Source: Deltaproteobacteria bacterium (GTDB taxonomy: Bacteria > Desulfobacterota > Desulfobacteria > Desulfobacterales > C00003060). Taken from it: 10,497 nucleotides of DNA. Both the position numbers and the translations under genes were made by a program. Below the pieces are notes generated by a model. That model saw only the letters and a list, made by a program, of their open reading frames with translations. It did no database searches and was not told the DNA's origin. The stretch is from positions 1 to 10,497 of the forward strand of contig JAFDFO010000106.1 of assembly GCA_019309815.1 (NCBI GenBank). The letters run 5' to 3'. Shown piece by piece: positions 1-5,808 of the stretch (position 1 is its first letter; each line of letters begins with the position of its first letter).

Positions 1-1295
1 CGCTTCAATTCCACCCTCCGGTTTTCTCGTCGGCCTTCTTCGGTGTCATTTGAAGCTATTGGTTTGGACTCGCCGTATCCTTTAACTGTGAACCGGTCTC
101 TGTCGATGCCGTGTTCCTCGATGTACTTCTCGACTGCCTGGGCGCGTTTTTCAGAAAGACCCTGGTTGTATTCCTCGGGGCCTATACTGTCTGTGTGGCC
201 TGCGATCACACCCTTTATCTCAGGGTTCTTCTTCAGTATGGCCACGACTTCATCGAGAAGTCCATGGGCCTCAGATTTGACATCCCACTTGTTGAAATCA
301 AACAGTACCACGCCTTTCAGGGCCCAGCATCCCACACTGTTGACTGTCGCTCCCTTAGGCGTATCAGGACATTCGTCAAGGTGGTCAGGAACACCGTCTC
401 CGTCACTATCCAGGGGGCATCCCTCTTGGTCAACTTTCACGCCCTTCGGAGTGTTGGGACACTTATCCAGGTAGTCAGGAACACCGTCTCCATCTGCGTC
501 CAGCGGACAGCCGTTGGCATCAACCTTAACGCCTCTAGGGGTGTTCGGGCATTTGTCCAAATCATCGAGAACCCCATCTCCGTCACTGTCCATGACCTCT
601 TCCAAAAAGACCTTTTCCACAAAACCGGCCATTGCCCCAGCAGAAGCAATATCATCGGCATTTACCCGAACTCCGCACTCACCAGCCCGGGAAACCTCCT
701 CCATGACTTCCTTGCCTTTGGAAGAATCACCCACTAATATGGTATGTATGCAAAGCCTGTCACCGAACTGACTCTTTAGGTTTCGTGCAGCCGCTGCAGA
801 GGCTTTGGCATTGACTTTCCCATCACTCAAAATAATGAGTGCTATGTCCCCCTGGCTCGATTTCAAGTCGGCTCCGGCAGCGTCTATAGCGGCAGCCATA
901 GGGCTATTCCCGGCAGCGGGTTTGAGCTTTTTCAGAGCATCTTCAAATTCTGCCTCGGAGTATGGAGCCAGGTCGTAAACCCGCTTGTCCTTGACGCTCG
1001 AAAACACGCCAAGGGGAAAGTCCACAAGGCCCCCGTTAATCTGCAGATCCGGAATTGTCTGATTCATGCGGCTCACAATTTCTGTGGCATAGGTCAACTT
1101 GCTCTGGCCCTCATAAAGCTCCCCCATGGACTTGGACTTATCCAGGATAACCATGAAATTGTCCACCTTCTGACTATACTGATCACCTGGTAATACTTCA
1201 GCCTTGAAAGGGACCTGGGGTTTTTGGCTAGCACATCCGATTAGCAAGATAATGGTAAATAGACTAAACAACCCTTTCCAAAACTTCTTTTTCAT
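1..1295 (-). CDS. VWA / thrombospondin type 3 / OmpA-domain lipoprotein (3' end cut by window edge)
   Basis: The gene gives 431 codons before the window edge. The frame ends inside the conserved end of the OmpA domain (RRENRRVELK), so only a few residues should be missing. Residues 1-20 are a lipoprotein signal (KKK, hydrophobic core, LLIG) followed by Cys21. Ala at +2 fits outer-membrane sorting. Residues 47-225 look like a von Willebrand A domain, with a DKSKS metal-site motif (Asp52, Ser54, Ser56), Ser131 in GNSP where Thr is usual, and Asp158 in LSDGK. Residues 236-325 are three 30-residue thrombospondin type 3 repeats (D-x-DGDGV-x-D...CP-x-TP-x-G...GC). Residues 330-431 are an OmpA-like peptidoglycan-binding domain: GHTDS with Asp369 and, 15 residues on, Arg384, the spacing known for diaminopimelate binding. 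The ATG has a strong AAAGGAGG 7 nt upstream. The likely role is a murein-anchored envelope protein with a calcium-dependent stalk and a metal-dependent ligand-binding head. The ligand is unknown. It follows mltD behind a terminator, so it probably has its own promoter. Confidence 0.93.
   Translation of the reverse strand, partial: MKKKFWKGLFSLFTIILLIGCASQKPQVPFKAEVLPGDQYSQKVDNFMVILDKSKSMGELYEGQSKLTYATEIVSRMNQTIPDLQINGGLVDFPLGVFSSVKDKRVYDLAPYSEAEFEDALKKLKPAAGNSPMAAAIDAAGADLKSSQGDIALIILSDGKVNAKASAAAARNLKSQFGDRLCIHTILVGDSSKGKEVMEEVSRAGECGVRVNADDIASAGAMAGFVEKVFLEEVMDSDGDGVLDDLDKCPNTPRGVKVDANGCPLDADGDGVPDYLDKCPNTPKGVKVDQEGCPLDSDGDGVPDHLDECPDTPKGATVNSVGCWALKGVVLFDFNKWDVKSEAHGLLDEVVAILKKNPEIKGVIAGHTDSIGPEEYNQGLSEKRAQAVEKYIEEHGIDRDRFTVKGYGESKPIASNDTEEGRRENRRVELK
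321..590 (-). repeat. Three tandem 90-bp units encoding thrombospondin type 3 repeats
   Basis: Three units of exactly 30 codons encode residues 236-265, 266-295 and 296-325 of the VWA/OmpA lipoprotein. Each begins with D-[SA]-DGDGV-x-D and carries a CP-x-TP motif and a closing GC, giving two cysteines per unit. Acidic D-x-D-x-D loops of this type bind calcium in the known family. The last unit is the most diverged: GCPL becomes GCWAL as it runs into the OmpA domain. Confidence 0.85.
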
Positions 1296-1302
1296 AGCGT
1301 GT

Positions 1303-1310
1303 CCTCCTTT
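1303..1310 (-). promoter_or_regulatory. Strong ribosome binding site for the VWA/OmpA lipoprotein
   Basis: The minus strand reads AAAGGAGG here, a near-perfect Shine-Dalgarno sequence 7 nt before the ATG at 1295-1293. It fixes the start and is the clearest ribosome binding site in the window. Confidence 0.88.
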
Positions 1311-1371
1311 GTGAAAATGATGTTCACTATTGTGTCGGCCATACATAGTGCATTCCTTATGAGTCGACAAT

Positions 1372-1412
1372 GGGGTCAAGACCCTATTTTTCGGGAAGAA
1401 AGACTGTATTTT
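1372..1412 (-). repeat. Direct repeat AAAATA-NN-GTCTT, two copies 22 bp apart, next to GGGTC-AA-GACCC
   Basis: On the minus strand AAAATACAGTCTT (1412-1400) and AAAATAGGGTCTT (1390-1378) match at 11 of 13 positions, with starts 22 bp apart, about two helical turns. The second copy runs into a GGGTC/GACCC inverted repeat (1373-1384). This lies in the 263-bp gap between mltD and the VWA/OmpA gene, downstream of the mltD terminator, where a promoter for the latter should sit. It could be an operator. It also resembles the 'GTCTTGACCCC' sequences found near REP-associated tyrosine transposases in many proteobacteria, so a repeat remnant is equally possible. I could not pick a convincing -35/-10 pair in this gap. 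Confidence 0.35.
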
Positions 1413-1458
1413 GCGGGGTGGGGGAGGTTGAGAGGATGGTCGATGGTGGAGTGGGCAC

Positions 1459-1503
1459 AAAAAAAGCTAATGACATCAGCTTACTAACTGACATCATTAG
1501 CTT
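1459..1503 (-). terminator. Intrinsic terminator downstream of mltD
   Basis: On the minus strand, arms 1503-1488 (AAGCTAATGATGTCAG) and 1479-1464 (CTGATGTCATTAGCTT) form a 16-bp stem with an 8-nt loop. The stem runs into seven T residues (1465-1459). The only two non-Watson-Crick positions are U-G pairs on the minus strand but A-C mismatches on the plus strand. This fits an RNA hairpin acting in the mltD direction. It begins 55 nt after the mltD stop and separates mltD from the VWA/OmpA gene. Confidence 0.88.
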
Positions 1504-1558
1504 GTGAAAACGGCTGGTTCTTGCTTAGGAATCCTTCCCTGAGCTACGGGGGCTGTGT

Positions 1559-3619
1559 CTACCTCACTTCCACCAGGAGAACCTGACCGGGGTATATCTT
1601 GCTTCGCCGGGTAAGGTCGTTGATCTGGAGAAATCGCTCCAGGCCCATCTTGTGCTTACGGGCAATCTTGTCGGGGCTGTCACCACGCCTGACACGGTAC
1701 TCTTTGGTAGTAGTGGTAGCCACACTGCTTTTTGCCACCTCTCCACCGCTAGGAGTGACCAAGACCACTTGCCCCGGATATATCTTGCTTCGCGGCGTAA
1801 GGTTGTTGATGCGGAGAAATTGCTGCAGGCTCATCTTGTGCTTTTGGGCGATTGTGTACGGGCTGTCACCACGTTTGACCCTGTATTTCTTGGCGTCCGT
1901 AACCGCTTCCGCGGCTTCCACGGTTTCCGTACCTTTGCTGATGACCAGTTTCTGACCGATATGCAGCTTGGTGGACTTCAGGTTGTTGAGACGCATGATC
2001 TCTTTGATATTCGTGTCATAGCGCCGGGCCAACAGCCAGAGAGAGTCCCCCCTCTGGACCCGGTGGATGGTCTTCCCGGATTTGTCTTTATAGGCTGTCT
2101 TCTTCCCTTTTGAGGAGGCAGTGGTCGGCTTATAGTGCTTCGTGGGTATCTTCAACCTCTGCCCTACCCTGATGATGCTCCTCGTGCTGATGTTGTTTGC
2201 CCTGGCAATGGCCCGTGCACTTGTCCGATAGCGTTCTGCAATATGAGACAATGTTTCACCCCGCCGGACCCTGTGATAGGCGTACGTCCTCGTGGGGGCA
2301 GTCCAGGTGGGGACCTTGCTCAGGCTGGAAACCAGAAGCGGACCTTGATCCATGGGAACCTTCAACGCATATGACCTGGGAGGCGTGATCTTGTAGCGGA
2401 GTTCGGGGTTGAGCGCCTCAATGGCACCACGGGAGATGCCCGTAGTCTTTGCTACATCCTGGAGCCGCATGCGCTTTGCCACTGTCACCTTCTCATAGAC
2501 CTCAGGTGGATCCACTTTTGGCAGATCAAACCCGTATTTTTTAGGGTCCTTTATGATGTGAAGAGATGCCAGGTACCGAGGGACGTAACGGGCGGTTTCA
2601 TAGGGGAGTTTTTCAAACAGATCCCAGAAGTTGTCCAAATAGTTGATATTCTGATTACGTATGACCCTCAGAACCCTTGACTCGCCACAGTTGTAGGCGG
2701 CCAGTACGGTCGTCCAGTCACCAAACATGTCATGGAGCTCTTTCATATACGCGATTGCGGCATGGGTCGCTTTGGTGACATCCATCCTCTCATCAACCCA
2801 TTCATCCCGCTTGAGGCCATACTTGTAGCCTGTGGAAGGGATGAATTGCCACAACCCCAGGGCACGGGCGCTGGAGAGGGCCCTGACCTTGAAGCCACTC
2901 TCAATGAGCGGAAGCCACGAAAGCGCTGTTGGCAGTCCGGCCTCTTCAAAGGCCTTGACAATTTCAGTCCGATATCTCCCTGAACGCTTATAGGATTGTA
3001 GAAAGAACTTGCGCTCCCGGCCCTGAAACAACTTGATCTCCCTTTGTACGTGGGTATTCATGACCAGGGGGATGGCGTTGTGATTCCCCTTTGCTACAGT
3101 GTGCCGGGACGCGTAGATCTCCAACATCCGCTTGCAGATCATGAACCTGATATCTTCTTTTTGCTGGATCAGTTTCGGATCACCATTGGTCTCGGCTTCG
3201 AGGACCAACTTGTATGCCCGATCCAGCGCGGCAACCCCGCTTTCAAGATCGCCCTGGCCCCAGAATTCCTGTGACGCCCTGCAGAATTCCAGCGCTTCGT
3301 CCAACTTCTGTTGGGCATTCTTCTGTCTTCTACTGTGATTTTGGCGGTCAGAACCCAGCGGCTCCTCACGGATATCCGGCTCCACCCCAGGCCTGAATTT
3401 AGTAGTACCCGGGGCTACTTTGGCATGTTTTGTCGCACCCTGAGCAACAGAAGGGGTTTCTTCAATACCTGATCTGCTATCCACGTCCGCCGAATCCGGA
3501 CCTGACCCTGGTTCCACGTCATCCGGTGATGAGACAATTTGCTGGTACGACGCGCACCCCACAACTGCAAAAACAAGAAGGATCACAACGGTGGTTTTCA
3601 GGAAGAACTTCACACGCAT
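1559..3619 (-). CDS. mltD: Membrane-bound lytic murein transglycosylase D, four LysM domains
   Basis: This 686-residue lipoprotein should cut the MurNAc-GlcNAc bond of peptidoglycan non-hydrolytically, leaving 1,6-anhydro-MurNAc ends. The signal is residues 1-21, with lipobox VVGC and Cys22 followed by Ala, consistent with outer-membrane sorting. Residues ~30-90 are a low-complexity linker. The SLT/transglycosylase domain spans ~205-325: catalytic Glu240 in PLIESGF, then GLWQFIPSTG (255-264) and AAYNCGE (307-313). Residues ~377-422 look like a degenerate LysM-like segment. Four clear LysM domains follow at ~448-491, 518-561, 579-621 and 640-683, with the protein ending right after the last. 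E. coli MltD is 452 residues with two LysM domains, so this one is longer. Start choice: the ATG lies only 1 nt after AAAGGA. The GTG at codon 3 (3613-3611) sits 7 nt from it and may be the true start. The gene follows hflX but is separated by a terminator and candidate promoters. Confidence 0.94.
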   Translation of the reverse strand: MRVKFFLKTTVVILLVFAVVGCASYQQIVSSPDDVEPGSGPDSADVDSRSGIEETPSVAQGATKHAKVAPGTTKFRPGVEPDIREEPLGSDRQNHSRRQKNAQQKLDEALEFCRASQEFWGQGDLESGVAALDRAYKLVLEAETNGDPKLIQQKEDIRFMICKRMLEIYASRHTVAKGNHNAIPLVMNTHVQREIKLFQGRERKFFLQSYKRSGRYRTEIVKAFEEAGLPTALSWLPLIESGFKVRALSSARALGLWQFIPSTGYKYGLKRDEWVDERMDVTKATHAAIAYMKELHDMFGDWTTVLAAYNCGESRVLRVIRNQNINYLDNFWDLFEKLPYETARYVPRYLASLHIIKDPKKYGFDLPKVDPPEVYEKVTVAKRMRLQDVAKTTGISRGAIEALNPELRYKITPPRSYALKVPMDQGPLLVSSLSKVPTWTAPTRTYAYHRVRRGETLSHIAERYRTSARAIARANNISTRSIIRVGQRLKIPTKHYKPTTASSKGKKTAYKDKSGKTIHRVQRGDSLWLLARRYDTNIKEIMRLNNLKSTKLHIGQKLVISKGTETVEAAEAVTDAKKYRVKRGDSPYTIAQKHKMSLQQFLRINNLTPRSKIYPGQVVLVTPSGGEVAKSSVATTTTKEYRVRRGDSPDKIARKHKMGLERFLQINDLTRRSKIYPGQVLLVEVR
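1571..1885 (-). repeat. Near-duplicate LysM3 and LysM4 units of mltD, period 183 bp
   Basis: LysM3 (residues 579-621) and LysM4 (640-683) are much closer to each other than to LysM1 or LysM2. Both read YRV-[KR]-RGDSP, then KHKM, and end SKIYPGQV. The similarity is also visible in the DNA. The offset is 61 codons including the linker. Both have Pro where the LysM consensus has Leu (GDSP for GDTL). This indicates a recent tandem duplication at the 3' end of the gene. Confidence 0.8.
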
Positions 3620-3762
3620 TTCCTTTCTTTTGTCTTGAGAACTATGCAGATCGTTGATCTCTTTGGAGTGTCTTGCGTGAGATCCCGATTGGGGTTAAGT
3701 GCTTTGTCATTGCGGACCCTTGCCGAAATCGTGACTGCCAAGAGCCGCGCCACCCTTCCCTC

Positions 3763-3792
3763 TTTATAGAAAAACCCTTACCAAAATGGCAA
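3763..3792 (-). promoter_or_regulatory. Candidate sigma70 promoter for mltD (proximal)
   Basis: The minus strand has TTGCCA (3792-3787), an 18-bp spacer and TATAAA (3768-3763), each hexamer matching consensus at 5 of 6. The predicted start is near 3756, giving a leader of about 137 nt before the mltD ATG. The spacer is the distal half of a terminator hairpin and its T-run, so the promoter is embedded in the terminator of the upstream unit. It would let mltD be transcribed independently of hflX. Confidence 0.5.
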
Positions 3793-3796
3793 GGGG
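3770..3796 (-). terminator. Intrinsic terminator after hflX, inside the mltD leader region
   Basis: On the minus strand CCCTTGCC (3795-3788) pairs with GGTAAGGG (3782-3775), an 8-bp stem with one G-U pair and loop ATTTT, followed by TTTTT (3774-3770). It begins about 83 nt after the hflX stop and should end hflX transcripts. It also lies about 12 nt downstream of the start predicted for the distal promoter at 3844-3815, so a transcript from there would be only ~38 nt unless it reads through. Confidence 0.65.
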
Positions 3797-3814
3797 CACA
3801 AGATGTTGATATGA

Positions 3815-3844
3815 TTTATAACAGAAGCCACAATACCTTGTCAA
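3815..3844 (-). promoter_or_regulatory. Candidate sigma70 promoter, distal (TTGACA-18-TATAAA)
   Basis: The minus strand has a perfect TTGACA (3844-3839), an 18-bp spacer and TATAAA (3820-3815). This is the best promoter match I see in the window, 35 bp after the hflX stop. The predicted start near 3808 lies just before the hairpin at 3796-3770. It would therefore make either a very short RNA or a read-through leader for mltD. Confidence 0.55.
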
Positions 3845-3878
3845 ATGTTTCTGAGGCGCGATCTTCACGCAGTCGGCG

Positions 3879-5597
3879 CTAGGATACCGCCACAAACGAT
3901 TTGGCACGATCAACCTCATTGTTTCGTCTTTTGACACGCTGGACGTATAGCTCCATCTTCTCGAGAAGCGGGCCGAGGGTCCGCTCATCATTGGCTGAGA
4001 CAGCCACAGCATCCGGGGTCCGGGCCATTTTCTTCATTGTCGCGGCATCCACAAGGTCCTGCTTGTTCAGGACCTTAAGTACTGCAATCTGATCCAGGCG
4101 CAGGCCTTCCAGAATTCGCTCCACAGATTCAACCTGCTCTTCATACCTGGGATTGCTGATGTCGATGACGTGCAGGAGCAAGTCAGCGTCCTCCAGTTCT
4201 TCCAGCGTGGCACGAAAAGCTGTAATCAGCTCCTGAGGAAGCTGCCGGATGAAGCCGACCGTATCGGTAATAATAACTTCTACGTCCTTAGGGAACTTCT
4301 TTCGCTTGCTGGTAGGATCCAGGGTGGCAAAGAGACGACTCTCGGCCAGCACAGAGCTCTTGGTCAGCGTATTCAGGAGAGTGGATTTTCCTGCGTTGGT
4401 GTATCCCACAATCGATATGATAGGCAGCCCCCTTTTGTTCCTCCGGGCTCTGCGCTGTCCCCGTTGCTTCTGAATCGCGCGGAGCGACTTCTCAAGATGC
4501 GTGATCCGATCCCTGACGCGGCGTCTGTCGACTTCAAGCTTCTGCTCGCCGGGACCCCGGCCCCCAATACCGCCGGTGAGCCGAGACATGGCAGTGCCCT
4601 TCCCAACCAGGCGAGGAAGGAGGTATTTGAGCTGGGCCAGCTCCACCTGAATCTTTCCCTCCCTACTGCGGGCCCGCTGGGCAAAGATGTCCAGGATCAA
4701 CTGCGTCCGGTCTATGACCTTCATATCAGTGAGTTCCGTGATGGAGCGAACCTGGGAGGGGTTTAGCTCCTGGTCAAATATCAGAAGGTCCGCCCCTCTT
4801 TGCAAAGCCCGGATAACGAGTTCGCTTATTTTGCCTTGTCCCACCAGAAAACGGGGATCAATTTTTTTTCTGTGTTGAATGACGGTATCCATCACGGCAA
4901 TACTGCTCGACTCGGCCAACTCCCGAAGTTCAACCATGGAATCCTGGGCAGCATGCTTGGGTGCAGTGGTCACACTTATCAGCAACGCCCGTTCCCACTT
5001 TCTTTTCACCTTCCGAGATTGAACCTTACGGGCAAACTCCGATTCCAGTGAGCGAATCAGGGTTTGGCAGTCGATGTCAGGATCCCAGGCGCGGAGCGGA
5101 GGGAGTATCTGCCAGCTTTCCCCGTTGACTCCCTCTGGAAGGAGATGGGCAGCATGAACGTAGTCAGGCTGACCTTCCTTGTCCATTGTCACAGCAGCCA
5201 TAAGATCCAGCTTGAGTAAAGCAAGGTCCATGAGGTCGTCCTGGGTCAGGGGCTCATGCTGGAGGTGGGTGTGCACACACCGGAGGCCTTTCAGACGCCC
5301 CCCACCTGATCGATATTTTTCAAGGTTCGGGATGACGATCTGCTGGTGGTTGCCGACCAGGACATGGGTTATCCAACCCTGGCGGTCAATCAGAAGACCA
5401 ATCTGGCGGCGGATTTCAAATGAAAGTTGGGTAATCGCCTTGGTGAGCTCAGGGGAGACAACAAAGGCTGGAGGGGTTCTCCGACGATAGAGATTGTTCA
5501 GGCGGCGGACCTGGTTTGCCTTAAGTCCACCTGTTTGTCCATGAATCTTGATTAGGCAATCTCCGATTGAGGACTTCGGAAACTCTCGATTTTCCAA
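3879..5597 (-). CDS. hflX: GTPase HflX with long N-terminal extension
   Basis: HflX is a translation-factor-class GTPase that binds the large ribosomal subunit and splits stalled or stressed ribosomes. The product is 572 residues against 426 in E. coli. The part matching E. coli HflX starts near residue 202: HflX N-domain (~202-300, including LVGQGK), the VIDRTQLILDIFAQRA stretch, a helical region with GGIGGRGPGE (342-351), then the G domain. This has G1 GYTNAGKST (398-406), LFATLDPT (422-429) in the G2 region, G3 DTVG (445-448), G4 NKQD (511-514) and VSAN near G5. Residues 1-200 are extra and include CVHTHL followed by TQDD (see findings). Start: TAG lies two codons before the TTG at 5597-5595. 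TTG is the only usual start before the conserved KIHGQTGGLKANQ segment, and no Shine-Dalgarno precedes it. A rarer ATC at codon 16 has GGAG 8 nt upstream. The gene sits downstream of the repeat element after the efflux pump gene. Confidence 0.93.
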   Translation of the reverse strand: MENREFPKSSIGDCLIKIHGQTGGLKANQVRRLNNLYRRRTPPAFVVSPELTKAITQLSFEIRRQIGLLIDRQGWITHVLVGNHQQIVIPNLEKYRSGGGRLKGLRCVHTHLQHEPLTQDDLMDLALLKLDLMAAVTMDKEGQPDYVHAAHLLPEGVNGESWQILPPLRAWDPDIDCQTLIRSLESEFARKVQSRKVKRKWERALLISVTTAPKHAAQDSMVELRELAESSSIAVMDTVIQHRKKIDPRFLVGQGKISELVIRALQRGADLLIFDQELNPSQVRSITELTDMKVIDRTQLILDIFAQRARSREGKIQVELAQLKYLLPRLVGKGTAMSRLTGGIGGRGPGEQKLEVDRRRVRDRITHLEKSLRAIQKQRGQRRARRNKRGLPIISIVGYTNAGKSTLLNTLTKSSVLAESRLFATLDPTSKRKKFPKDVEVIITDTVGFIRQLPQELITAFRATLEELEDADLLLHVIDISNPRYEEQVESVERILEGLRLDQIAVLKVLNKQDLVDAATMKKMARTPDAVAVSANDERTLGPLLEKMELYVQRVKRRNNEVDRAKSFVAVS

Positions 5598-5611
5598 TAA
5601 CTACAGCTGCA

Positions 5612-5640
5612 ACTATAGCAATATCGCTGTCCAACTGCAA
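5612..5640 (-). promoter_or_regulatory. Candidate promoter for hflX, very short leader
   Basis: The minus strand has TTGCAG (5640-5635), a 17-bp spacer and TATAGT (5617-5612). The -10 matches consensus at 5 of 6, the -35 at only 3 of 6. The predicted start near 5605 would leave about 8 nt before the TTG start of hflX, too little for a Shine-Dalgarno sequence, and none is seen. Confidence 0.4.
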
Positions 5641-5674
5641 GTCCGAAATCTTTCTGACCGTAACATTGACAAAC

Positions 5675-5793
5675 TCGTAAAAAGTCGTCACCCCGGCGAA
5701 AGCCGGGGTCCAGGTCAGTCATAAGTTTCTGAAAACACTGGATTCCGGCTTTCGCCGGAATGACAGAAAGAGGTGTTTTTCGACTTTTTACGA
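5675..5793. repeat. 119-bp composite inverted-repeat element between the RND gene and hflX
   Basis: The element is bounded by a perfect 13-bp inverted repeat, TCGTAAAAAGTCG at 5675-5687 and its complement at 5781-5793. Inside are two related palindromes in opposite orientation. CCCCGGC-GAAA-GCCGGGG (5691-5708) is a 7-bp stem with a GAAA loop. TTCCGGC-TTTC-GCCGGAA (5743-5760) gives the same GAAA loop when read on the minus strand. Each is flanked on its inner side by a CCAG/CTGG end. Left and right halves are thus diverged inverted copies, the right one with ~17 extra bp between the 13-mer and the palindrome. There is no coding capacity. It resembles a dispersed palindromic/MITE-like repeat and fills most of the 211-bp gap. 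RNA hairpins here may protect or end the RND transcript, but neither is followed by a clear T-run. Confidence 0.8.
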
Positions 5794-5808
5794 AACCATC
5801 AACATTGA

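Noticed and set aside
321..590. Regular 90-bp repetition considered as a CRISPR array
   Set aside because: The repeats are in frame, encode thrombospondin type 3 units and have no unique spacers.
111..737. Plus-strand open frame of 208 codons
   Set aside because: It is antisense to the VWA/OmpA lipoprotein. Its internal repetition only mirrors the thrombospondin repeat DNA.
1326..1351. CACTAT...ATAGTG inverted repeat in the leader of the VWA/OmpA gene
   Set aside because: The stem is only 6 AT-rich bp with a 14-nt loop, easily expected by chance.
4170..4766. Plus-strand open frame of 198 codons
   Set aside because: It is antisense to the HflX GTPase domain with no start signal or recognisable domain.
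5675..5793. Insertion sequence or transposon
   Set aside because: There are inverted ends but no coding capacity, and no transposase is seen anywhere in the window. It is kept only as a non-coding repeat.
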